Positions 1-6,756 of a stretch of DNA of 25,531 bases are shown here, in pieces. Positions within the stretch are counted from its first letter, which is position 1. Every line of letters starts with the position of its first letter. The notes below the pieces were generated by a model. The model saw nothing but the letters and a program-made list of their open reading frames with translations. It was not told the DNA's origin and searched no databases. This DNA comes from Lachnospiraceae bacterium UBA3638 (GTDB lineage Bacteria; Bacillota; Clostridia; Lachnospirales; Lachnospiraceae). Location: assembly GCA_002373595.1 (NCBI GenBank), contig DFKT01000022.1:1-25531 (forward strand), written 5' to 3'. Position numbers and translations under genes: made by a program.

Positions 1-47
1 CTACACCCTTAGCAGGGGCGCCTCTTCGACCTCTTGAGTATTTCTCC
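1..47 (-). tRNA. tRNA-Ser (anticodon GCT), 5' part only
   Basis: Read on the minus strand from 47 down, the sequence starts GGAGAAATACTCAAGAGGTC and continues through a D-arm into an anticodon stem CGCCC, loop CTGCTAA and stem GGGTG. The anticodon is therefore GCT, which decodes AGC/AGU serine codons. The gene runs off the left edge of the window just after the anticodon stem, so the long variable arm, T-arm and acceptor 3' end are not visible. The identification rests on the 5' half only; no cloverleaf scoring was run. Confidence 0.85.
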
Positions 48-126
48 ACAGTTCGAATTAATCACGATCTATATAGGATCTTTTCACAACGCAAGAGATA
101 TTCTACCTATGCGCCGCGCTTTTGTC

Positions 127-144
127 AACATGATTTTATATACC
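127..144. promoter_or_regulatory. Possible degenerate regulator box upstream of the peptide gene
   Basis: AACATGATTTTATATACC matches the conserved box at 164-181 in about 13 of 18 positions (AACATGATT and ATAT are shared) but lacks the right ATGTT arm. It starts 37 bp upstream of that box. It could be a weak second site for cooperative binding, or simply AT-rich chance similarity. Confidence 0.35.
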
Positions 145-159
145 TCCGGTAAAATCATA

Positions 160-182
160 AACTAACATGATTCGATATGTTC
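160..182. promoter_or_regulatory. Conserved regulator box upstream of the pheromone gene
   Basis: The core AACATGATTCGATATGTT (164-181) has 5-bp inverted arms, AACAT and ATGTT, around 8 bp. The 23-bp stretch 160-182 differs by one base from 1406-1428 upstream of the protease gene. A -10-like TAACAT (201-206) lies 19 bp downstream of the core, and the protease copy has an equivalent TTACAT at a similar distance. An interrupted palindrome of this size upstream of an RRNPP-type peptide and its apparent target fits an activator site such as the PlcR box, although the sequence differs from that box. The binding protein is inferred to be the regulator at 406-1353. Confidence 0.75.
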
Positions 183-235
183 CTTCGCTCTCCTTCATTG
201 TAACATTCAGAAAAACACCTTAAAGGAGGTTCAAC

Positions 236-409
236 ATGAAAAGATTCAAAAAACATTTGCTTACTGCACTTACATTATTGCTTACACTGATTGGCTTTTG
301 CCCGAAACCAGCCAATACAGAATCGCTAACACCTGAAAGCTCATCAAATAACCCTGCTCAGATCCAAACGTACGAGGTTGATGACGATGGTATACCGTGG
401 GGTTTCTAA
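236..409 (+). CDS. Secreted pheromone-type peptide precursor (57 aa)
   Basis: This small ORF starts at ATG 236 behind a near-perfect ribosome site, AAAGGAGGT, spaced 5 nt. The protein has a basic n-region (MKRFKKH), a hydrophobic core (about residues 8-21, LLTALTLLLTLIGF), a Ser/Thr/Pro/Asn-rich middle and the acidic C-terminus EVDDDGIPWGF. There is no recognisable enzyme domain. This is the layout of exported pro-peptides whose C-terminal 5-8 residues are the signal. The end resembles the PapR heptapeptides of Bacillus cereus (ADLPFEF type: hydrophobic-Pro-aromatic-x-Phe). It sits tail to tail with an XRE/TPR regulator, the two stop codons overlapping, and carries the conserved box upstream. 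A pheromone role is inferred, and the exact mature peptide and cleavage site cannot be read from sequence. A plain small secreted protein is the alternative. Confidence 0.8.
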   Translation: MKRFKKHLLTALTLLLTLIGFCPKPANTESLTPESSSNNPAQIQTYEVDDDGIPWGF

Positions 410-1353
410 ATATTAACTGATATCCCCAAAAGCATCTCCATATTCTGTCTTGTACTTTCGTAATGGCTCCTGTCACCTATCGCCTTGAAGATATACAGAG
501 ACTGCATAAACAGCGACTCGCTCTCTTCCCTGTCTCCCAGATGATACTTGGCAGTTGCCATTGCGGACAATAGTCCCGACAGGCTTTGATAATATCCGTG
601 CTCAACGCATATTTGCCTCCCGGTATCCGCTATCCTTAACCCCTCTGAATAGTTGCCGGCATTATTAAGCAAAAGCGCATAGTTTAGACAAATCACAGTT
701 GTAAATGACCTCGCGTAACTTGCGTTTATCGAATGAGCCTCCATATACTCCAACAGTTGCTCGTAAATATGCATCGCCTCCTGCGTTTTCCCTGCTTTTT
801 TATATAGGTGAGCCAGGTAATTGATCAGTTTGGCCTCGTACTTGGAATACAATCCTTCACCAATTGAATCTATCTTGAATCCGTGACAGGTCAACCTTAT
901 CGCTTCTGTCGTTTTCTCTATCATTTCATCGGAGGAATACTCATGATCCGTATTTCTCCACATGATCTTGGACACAATAAGCAGTTGACGCGAAAACAGA
1001 TCTCCGTCATCTATCATTCTTTCCAATTCAGCCTGTTTATCAAAGACTTCTTTTCTTATGTCGCTAACCTCTGCTTCGCTCATCCCTGCAAGCCTGGCAT
1101 TGTAATCATTGATCTCATCCTGCAGAGCCATCAGCTCTATCTCGCGCCGATTCAGGATCCCGTAATATCTGTCCTCCGGCAGTCCCAGCCGCTCCAATAT
1201 GGCGATGACAATATTTCTTGACGGAGTCTGCTTCCCGTTTTCCAGCCTTGATATTGTGATCGGCTCACAAATGCCCTCACATAATTGCTCCTGAGTCACA
1301 CCCATTTCAAACCGTTTCTTCTTTATAATATCCCCGATGAATGTTGTCTGCAT
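406..1353 (-). CDS. XRE-family HTH regulator with TPR-like C-terminus (RRNPP/PlcR type)
   Basis: The protein has 315 residues. Residues about 5-62 are an XRE helix-turn-helix (IGDIIKKKRFEMGVTQEQLC, then ITISRLENGKQTPS). The remaining ~250 residues are helical with TPR-like repeats, for example YLAHLYKKAGKTQEAMHIYE and LNYALLLNNAGNYSEGLRIA, and a last unit AKYHLGDREESESLFMQSLYI. An N-terminal DNA-binding domain plus a C-terminal TPR peptide pocket is the RRNPP plan (Rgg, PlcR, PrgX), and the length matches. These are cytoplasmic regulators that bind a re-imported peptide. The gene converges on the pheromone-like gene and diverges from the M4 protease gene, with the conserved box in the 143-bp intergenic space. 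The start is ATG 1353; the ribosome site is weak. Its ligand and targets are inferred from context. Confidence 0.85.
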   Translation of the reverse strand: MQTTFIGDIIKKKRFEMGVTQEQLCEGICEPITISRLENGKQTPSRNIVIAILERLGLPEDRYYGILNRREIELMALQDEINDYNARLAGMSEAEVSDIRKEVFDKQAELERMIDDGDLFSRQLLIVSKIMWRNTDHEYSSDEMIEKTTEAIRLTCHGFKIDSIGEGLYSKYEAKLINYLAHLYKKAGKTQEAMHIYEQLLEYMEAHSINASYARSFTTVICLNYALLLNNAGNYSEGLRIADTGRQICVEHGYYQSLSGLLSAMATAKYHLGDREESESLFMQSLYIFKAIGDRSHYESTRQNMEMLLGISVNI

Positions 1354-1379
1354 AACTCTCGCGCCTTCCCATTTTTTCG

Positions 1380-1407
1380 ATCATAGATTCATAAATTTTT
1401 AATACAA
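1380..1407 (-). promoter_or_regulatory. Possible promoter of the XRE/TPR regulator
   Basis: On the minus strand TTGTAT (1407-1402), a 16-bp spacer and TATGAT (1385-1380) form a plausible sigma-A promoter 27 bp upstream of the regulator's ATG. Its -35 element abuts the conserved box at 1406-1428, so a protein bound there could also influence the regulator's own transcription. Assigned by eye only. Confidence 0.4.
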
Positions 1408-1428
1408 CTAACACGATTCGATATGTTC
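1406..1428. promoter_or_regulatory. Conserved regulator box upstream of the M4 protease
   Basis: The core AACACGATTCGATATGTT (1410-1427) equals the core upstream of the pheromone gene except for one base, and the flanks extend the match to 22 of 23 bases. It lies between the divergent regulator and protease genes. The -10-like TTACAT (1446-1451) is 18 bp downstream, close to the arrangement at the peptide gene, so an activator bound here would lie over or next to the -35 position. The strong conservation inside otherwise unrelated intergenic DNA supports a functional operator. Confidence 0.75.
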
Positions 1429-1496
1429 ATACATATTCCATTATATTACATTGATCGTATATTAACACTCATTTCATTGCAGACAGGAGGATAATC

Positions 1497-4400
1497 ATGA
1501 GGATCGGAAGATGCTTATTATCATTTCTTTTAGCCCTGCTCATATTGATCGATTCATCAAGTTTCAAAGTTCTTGCTACCGGAACCCCCGCCGACATTCC
1601 GGATAATTTTTCGGAATCAGTAAATAAGAGTTTTGAATTTGACGAAGCGATAGTAACCTTCCGTCTCGACGACAGATGGGACGGCGGCTATTGTGTATAT
1701 GTAAATATAGAAAATACCGGCGAGGAGGATATCAATGGATGGTGTATCCAATTTAATCCCATCGATCAGATCACAGGCGTCTGGAGTGCAGAGATGTCCA
1801 CTCCCGATCACAGATCTTACAACATAAAGAATCCTTCGTGGAACTCAAGGATCGCTCCCGGAAGCTCCGTAGAATTCGGATATAGCTGTAACGGTGATTT
1901 CAAAGGCTTCCCGTCCGAATGCAAAATGCTTGATTCATTTTCCGAAAGCTGTATCGATGACTGCACGATAGAGTATTGCGAAGAAAGCAGCTGGGATGAC
2001 AGTTTCCTTGGAAGGATCATTATTACCAACAATTCAAGCGAGACGATAAACGGTTGGTGTGTTGAATTCTTCTACTCCATAGACATTACGGACATTTGGA
2101 GTGCCCGTCTTATATCGTGTGAAGACCACATCTTTAAAATCGGAAATCTCGAATATAATTCAACCATAGCCCCCGGCGAATCATTGGAGTTCGGATTTGT
2201 CGGAACGCGTACCGGTGACGAAAACGCTCCTTCCGATTATGAACTGAGACAGGCTTCCTTCGGAGGCGGAACATCCGGAAATTCAGAAGACCATCATGAT
2301 GAAAACGAAGATAATAATGATGAAGTATATTATAAAGTCACATTCAACTGCCTTGCGGAAGATGCCGTAAATCCTCCGCAGGAACAGAATGTCTTAAAAG
2401 GCTCCTGCGCCGAAACGCCGACATCGCCTTCTCTTCCCGGATATTCATTTCTGGGCTGGTTTTTACGTTCAAACAGTACCACAGAATATGATTTCAGTAC
2501 TCCTGTCAACTCAGATATCGTATTATATGCAAGATGGAAACAGGTTACCGACAATCTGTCTGATGATATCATTGATCTCGGTGATATAGAGTACCTTAAA
2601 GCCATGGGACATGTTGATGTCACTTATTCCAAATACGGCGATATCACTTCAATATATGGCTCATTCTATGATAAGAAGATTAAATCTACTGCAGATGCAG
2701 CAAATTTCCTAAATGCATCCTCGTCTCTTTGGGGAGAAGGCTTTACAGCAAGCACGTCCGATATTTTTGTGCAGTCAGCACAAATGATCGATGAAACCAT
2801 CAATTACTACAGATACTGTCCAAGTGTTAACGGGGTCAGCGTATTCGGAAGTCAGATCACTTTGATGGTCGATTCCGAAGGCTCACTTTATGCCGTTCTA
2901 AACTCTTATGACGAAAGGATCAATAGAACAAATACCACCCCTCGTGTCAGTGAAAACGAGGCAAAAGCTACAGCTATGGAGTATCTTCTTTCGTTAGCCG
3001 ATGTACAGGAATTCCTTGACGGAACATACTCTCGGATAATATCAACTCATGGTGAGGATGCCGTCACATACGATGAGCTCGTGGATGAATTTATGCAATT
3101 GACCACCGTTGATTCTGATTTCTATATCTATTGCGAATCAGTAGACGACAAGCCTCGTTTGGTATATGAAGTCGCTATGAGAAACATGCTGGTTTATCAG
3201 GAATCCGAAGACGATGAGGATGCTTTGGGTCTTAATATCAATCATTCAGTCTATATTGATGCGAACACCGGAGAAGTATTCAGAATAGTTTCAAACAACA
3301 GAAATCTTACTGTAGTCGCCAAAGATGCTCTTGGAAAAGAAAGAAGTATTGATGTAACCTATGAAGATGGGGAGTATATTCTTGAGGATACAAAGAGAGG
3401 AATTAAAACATACAAAGCAACTGAAATAAAAGACATCTTATGGATTAAATACTATGAGTTGCCCGGTGCACTTGTTTCGGCGGAGAAAACCGCTGGATTA
3501 GACAAAGAAGCGGTCTCTGTCCATGCAAACGCGGAATATGTATATGATTACTATAAAAATAAACTATATCGAGATTCGTATGACGGAAAAGGCTCGCAAC
3601 TTTCGGTATGTTATAATTATAATACAATAGAACCATTTTGCGCATATTGGGATTATTCCCAAAAGTGGATAGTTTTTCAAGAAGATAAAAAAAATACATA
3701 TTGTCTAGATGTATTCGCGCATGAATATACACATGCCGTAATAGATTATATTGTTGTCGCGACGGAATCTGACCACGCTCAAAAGCGGATGGAACGCTCT
3801 GGCGAGACCGGCGCACTAAACGAATCATATTCAGACATTATGGGGGCTATAATAGAAGGAAAAAGCAATGAGGAAAAATGGTCATTTGCTGAGGATTCTG
3901 GTAAAACACAGAGAGATTTATCTAATCCTAATAAATACAATTGTGCTTCTCATTATTCTGATATGTTCAGTGGTAAATGGAGCTACGAAAACAGAAAAGA
4001 CAACGGGGGAATTCATACATATAGTGGAATTTTTAGTCTTGCTGCATATAAAATGATGACTGATGATCGTACATCGGAAATAGCGGACGATACCTGGGCA
4101 AGGGTTTTCTACCATTCGTTATATGGAATCCCGGTTAATTCAAAATTCCTGCAGGCAAGAGAATCCATAATTATTACTGCAAAGAAATGCGGTTTTACAA
4201 GAGAACAACAGCAGGCAATAGCAGATGCCTTCGACAGAGTTGGCATCATTGAACCCGATGCACTGCGTATTGTTCTTACGTGGGGTGCTACTCCGACAGA
4301 TTTGGATGTTCATCTTGTCGGGCCCGCCTCCGAAGCAAAAAATGATCGATTCCATCTATATTATGGAACAAAAGATATCGGATCTCCCAAGACCGATGAT

Positions 4401-4721
4401 TGGATAGCCGATCTGGACTATGATGACAGGAACTCCTACGGACCTGAAGTTGTCACCTTAAGGAAGTTCGTCCCAGGAACGTATTACTTCTATATATATG
4501 ATTATACAACCACCGGGGCTATAGGAACGGATGCGTTGTCAAACTCTAACGCCACGGTTAAAATATACAGAGGGGCGGATAGCACACCGCTTTATGAGTA
4601 TAAAACAACACCAGGGGCAAGAGGATACTGCTGGAATGTGTTTGAAATGATCATAGATTCTAAACAAGAAATACATATATCACCGATAAACACATATGCC
4701 AATTCCTTTGACTATTTCTAG
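1497..4721 (+). CDS. Secreted M4 metalloprotease with two N-terminal CBM2-like modules
   Basis: The 1074-residue exported protein starts at ATG 1497 behind AGGAGG. A signal peptide (1-27, cut after VLA) is followed by two CBM2-like cellulose-binding modules (about 48-140 and 155-255, each with INGWC and an IAPG..EFG motif), an acidic His-rich linker, an InlB B-type/Listeria-Bacteroides repeat (about 278-348, GYSFLGWF..YARW), an FTP/PepSY-type propeptide (about 395-640) and the thermolysin domain (about 670-920). Zinc ligands H742 and H746 (HEYTH) and E776 (GALNESYSDIMG), catalytic E743 and the H840 region (DNGGIHTYSG) are all present, so it should be active. The tail (about 922-1070, LTWGATPTDLDVHLVGP) resembles DUF2135. 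It is far longer than typical M4 enzymes. The conserved box upstream suggests control by the divergent XRE/TPR regulator. Its substrate is unknown; the CBMs suggest action at plant-fibre surfaces. Confidence 0.9.
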   Translation: MRIGRCLLSFLLALLILIDSSSFKVLATGTPADIPDNFSESVNKSFEFDEAIVTFRLDDRWDGGYCVYVNIENTGEEDINGWCIQFNPIDQITGVWSAEMSTPDHRSYNIKNPSWNSRIAPGSSVEFGYSCNGDFKGFPSECKMLDSFSESCIDDCTIEYCEESSWDDSFLGRIIITNNSSETINGWCVEFFYSIDITDIWSARLISCEDHIFKIGNLEYNSTIAPGESLEFGFVGTRTGDENAPSDYELRQASFGGGTSGNSEDHHDENEDNNDEVYYKVTFNCLAEDAVNPPQEQNVLKGSCAETPTSPSLPGYSFLGWFLRSNSTTEYDFSTPVNSDIVLYARWKQVTDNLSDDIIDLGDIEYLKAMGHVDVTYSKYGDITSIYGSFYDKKIKSTADAANFLNASSSLWGEGFTASTSDIFVQSAQMIDETINYYRYCPSVNGVSVFGSQITLMVDSEGSLYAVLNSYDERINRTNTTPRVSENEAKATAMEYLLSLADVQEFLDGTYSRIISTHGEDAVTYDELVDEFMQLTTVDSDFYIYCESVDDKPRLVYEVAMRNMLVYQESEDDEDALGLNINHSVYIDANTGEVFRIVSNNRNLTVVAKDALGKERSIDVTYEDGEYILEDTKRGIKTYKATEIKDILWIKYYELPGALVSAEKTAGLDKEAVSVHANAEYVYDYYKNKLYRDSYDGKGSQLSVCYNYNTIEPFCAYWDYSQKWIVFQEDKKNTYCLDVFAHEYTHAVIDYIVVATESDHAQKRMERSGETGALNESYSDIMGAIIEGKSNEEKWSFAEDSGKTQRDLSNPNKYNCASHYSDMFSGKWSYENRKDNGGIHTYSGIFSLAAYKMMTDDRTSEIADDTWARVFYHSLYGIPVNSKFLQARESIIITAKKCGFTREQQQAIADAFDRVGIIEPDALRIVLTWGATPTDLDVHLVGPASEAKNDRFHLYYGTKDIGSPKTDDWIADLDYDDRNSYGPEVVTLRKFVPGTYYFYIYDYTTTGAIGTDALSNSNATVKIYRGADSTPLYEYKTTPGARGYCWNVFEMIIDSKQEIHISPINTYANSFDYF

Positions 4722-4788
4722 TCCGTATAGGAGATTAATTAAAGACGAAGTGTTTAGACTATATTTAGTATATTTGAGGATTAGAAAT

Positions 4789-5145
4789 ATGAAAAAATAT
4801 CGATTTTTATACATCATTAGTTTTTCAATTCTTTTACTGCTTCAAATAACCCATGGCATTCAAAAGGGAGTTATATACCATGTTGCCAAGTTTCCCATTC
4901 CTTACCGCCCCGGAACCATGGCATACACTGCATTGTTAGGAAATTTAATTATTGTTGTATTGTGTTATATTATGGCGTTTATTCCTACTATCAATCGAGA
5001 AAACAAATCGAAAATAAAATGGCTGATCTTTTTGGCCATAGTAGTCCAATCTATGTTCGTCCCTGCTCTTAAAATGGAAGTTTGGTACGAATCTGGTGTA
5101 TATGAAAAAACATTTCGGACCCTCATTGAAACATTTTTTTATTAA
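4789..5145 (+). CDS. Small membrane protein, paralogue 1 (118 aa), unknown function
   Basis: The start is ATG 4789 behind TGAGGA. An in-frame ATG at 4696 lies inside the protease gene and lacks a ribosome site, so it was not used. The protein has three hydrophobic segments: about residues 6-22 (signal-like or TM1), 44-67 (TM2, AYTALLGNLIIVVLCYIMAF) and 76-93 (TM3). A conserved loop between TM1 and TM2 contains PIPY.PGTMAYTAL, and the TM2-TM3 loop NRENKSKIKW is basic. By eye it is about two-thirds identical over its first 100 residues to the protein at 5378-5749. It follows the protease stop by 67 bp with no terminator, so it is probably cotranscribed. I do not recognise the family; an accessory or self-protection factor for the protease is speculation from position. 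Confidence 0.75.
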   Translation: MKKYRFLYIISFSILLLLQITHGIQKGVIYHVAKFPIPYRPGTMAYTALLGNLIIVVLCYIMAFIPTINRENKSKIKWLIFLAIVVQSMFVPALKMEVWYESGVYEKTFRTLIETFFY

Positions 5146-5170
5146 TTTCTTCCAATGGAGCAAAAGACCA

Positions 5171-5362
5171 AAATGTATTGTCACGGTCTAATGCTACGGT
5201 TAAATATTCAGCGGGGCAGACAGTTCACCAATATACGAATATAAGACAACTCCCGGAGTACGAGGCAACTGTTGGAATGTATTTAAAATGGTTATAGACA
5301 CTAATCGTGTAATACAATTATCACCGATAAATACTATGCAGATTCTTTTGTTTACTTTTGAT
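5171..5362 (+). pseudogene. Decayed remnant of an M4 protease C-terminus
   Basis: This stretch aligns with the last ~60 codons of the protease at 1497-4721. A one-base deletion after the codons for NATVK shifts the frame; then the reading FSGADSSPIYEYKTTPGVRG matches YRGADSTPLYEYKTTPGARG, followed by CWNVFKMVID against CWNVFEMIID and SPIN against SPIN. A second one-base deletion leads into YADSFVYF and a stop (parent: YANSFDYF and stop). The upstream part of the gene, including the catalytic domain, is absent. Like the intact copy, it is followed directly by the small membrane protein gene, so the pair was duplicated and the second protease later lost. Confidence 0.85.
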
Positions 5363-5377
5363 TCGTAAAGGAGCAAA

Positions 5378-5749
5378 ATGAAAAAAAACAATTTAACATA
5401 TATTATATGTTTCATAATCCTTTTATCGCTCCAAGTAACTCATGGCTTTCAATGTGGAGTGACATACTATGTTTCAGAGTACCCCATTCCTTACCATCCG
5501 GGGACCATGGCGTATACAGCATTATTTGGGAACTTGGTTGTTACTGCATTCTGTTATATAGCGGCTTTTATTTCTACCGTCAACCGAAATAACAAGTCAA
5601 AATTAAAATGGCTTATCCTTTTGGCTATAGTTGCTTATTCTATGTATGTTCCGGTTCTCAAAGCGGATTCATGGTATGAATCATGGTATGAATTAAGAGT
5701 GTATGGTGTACATTCAATAGTATATCGTCCTCTTATCATGACATTCTAA
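5378..5749 (+). CDS. Small membrane protein, paralogue 2 (123 aa), unknown function
   Basis: The start is ATG 5378 with an AAAGGAG site spaced 5 nt, stronger than that of its paralogue. It has the same three-hydrophobic-segment plan: MKKNNLTYIICFIILLSLQ, then AYTALFGNLVVTAFCYIAAF, then WLILLAIVAYSMYVPVL. The PIPY.PGTMAYTAL loop and NRNNKSKLKW linker are conserved against the protein at 4789-5145, while the C-terminal ~20 residues differ completely. The frame stays open while the adjacent protease remnant has decayed, which suggests selection on this gene. It converges on the lipid kinase gene with 76 bp between the stops and no clear terminator hairpin. Family not recognised. Confidence 0.75.
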   Translation: MKKNNLTYIICFIILLSLQVTHGFQCGVTYYVSEYPIPYHPGTMAYTALFGNLVVTAFCYIAAFISTVNRNNKSKLKWLILLAIVAYSMYVPVLKADSWYESWYELRVYGVHSIVYRPLIMTF

Positions 5750-5825
5750 TGGTCGTTTTTGCAACAGGGGATTGTTTCCATGATCAAAAGAGACGCGCAG
5801 AATTAGGAACGAGCAAGCAATCTCC

Positions 5826-6746
5826 TTATGGTATAAACACATTCAATGCGCCGGGGATGATATGTGCGGTAAAGCCTGCGCTCTGTTTCTCAACTTCACC
5901 GTCCGTGTGGATCCACATCGGATCATCACATATCACAGTTACTTTAGATGATTCGAGAGGTTCTATTCCTTTATAACGAAAATGCTTTCCGCTTAGCGCT
6001 GAAGGCAGCGCTCTAAAAAACTTCATGCTTGATATGTTGCTTACAATACAAAGAGAAAGTTTTCCATCGTGCGGATCCGCATCCGGTGCAAACTTGAATC
6101 CTCCGCCTTCGTAAGCGGTATTCATCGCTGTAAGGAAAAAGAGATCTTTGATATTTATGATCAGTCCTGATTCTTCATCCTTTAATTTGCACTCTGTTCT
6201 CTGCGCTGCAAAAATCTTCTTAAGTGCAATACTTCCGTATATCAGTTTGCCGAGTCCCAATTTATTCAGGAATCCTTTGAATCCTGTTCTGGCTGCTTCC
6301 TCACATACCGCCGCATCAAATCCTATTCCGCAGCTTACCGCAAAGCGCCTGCTTGTTTTATCAGTATATGACAGTTCTCCTATATCAAGAGGCTTCGTCT
6401 GTTTATTCTTAAAAACAATATCAAGAGCTTTAACAGTATTTTTCGGAATACCAAGTCCCTTTGCAAAATCATTTCCCGATCCGCACGGCACAAGCCCCAG
6501 CGTTACATTAGACAGATCATCCGATGAATTGACAAGTTCATTCACACTGCCATCGCCACCGACGATTACGATATTAACCTTTTCTCCCAAGAGACTTCGA
6601 GTGATGCTTGCTATATCTCCTGCCTCTTTTGAAAAGTGTATTTCGTATTCTATATTATTGCTCTTCAGATAGGGCTCTATCTTCTTATCCCAAAGTTTCT
6701 TGCCCTTTCCCGATCTTGCTGCCGGATTGGCAATGATGTGATACAT
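5826..6746 (-). CDS. Diacylglycerol kinase-family lipid kinase (YegS/BmrU/DgkB type)
   Basis: The 306-residue protein starts MYHIIANPAARSGKGKK at ATG 6746, behind AAGGAG spaced 6-7 nt. An upstream extension to 6857 has no ribosome site and would run deep into the ABC gene, so it was rejected. The nucleotide-binding motif IVIVGGDGSVNEL and the GLVPCGSGNDFAKGLGIP motif are diagnostic of the DAGK catalytic domain; the C-terminal half (about 150-300) is the beta-sandwich lipid-kinase domain. Such enzymes phosphorylate diacylglycerol or related lipids at the inner membrane face, recycling DAG from lipoteichoic acid or phospholipid turnover. The exact substrate is not determined by the sequence. 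It starts 10 bp after the ABC exporter stop and is the last gene of the minus-strand block. Confidence 0.9.
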   Translation of the reverse strand: MYHIIANPAARSGKGKKLWDKKIEPYLKSNNIEYEIHFSKEAGDIASITRSLLGEKVNIVIVGGDGSVNELVNSSDDLSNVTLGLVPCGSGNDFAKGLGIPKNTVKALDIVFKNKQTKPLDIGELSYTDKTSRRFAVSCGIGFDAAVCEEAARTGFKGFLNKLGLGKLIYGSIALKKIFAAQRTECKLKDEESGLIINIKDLFFLTAMNTAYEGGGFKFAPDADPHDGKLSLCIVSNISSMKFFRALPSALSGKHFRYKGIEPLESSKVTVICDDPMWIHTDGEVEKQSAGFTAHIIPGALNVFIP

Positions 6747-6756
6747 ATGGTACTCC

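Noticed and set aside
1..47. tRNA-Ser as an integration site for the peptide-regulator-protease segment
   Set aside because: Islands normally use the tRNA 3' end. Here the accessory genes lie on the 5' side of the tRNA and no integrase or att repeat is visible.
236..409. Reading the peptide as a lipoprotein (Cys22)
   Set aside because: The residues before Cys22 (LIGF) do not form a proper lipobox; Phe at -1 is not accepted.
883..1221. 112-codon + strand ORF inside the regulator
   Set aside because: It is antisense to a well-supported HTH/TPR gene, has no ribosome site or domain, and is best read as a shadow.
3445..3828. 127-codon minus-strand ORF within the protease gene
   Set aside because: It lies opposite the zinc-site region of the protease and has no motif or ribosome site.
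5749..5976. 75-codon + strand ORF after the second membrane protein
   Set aside because: Most of it is antisense to the lipid kinase C-terminus and it has no ribosome site.
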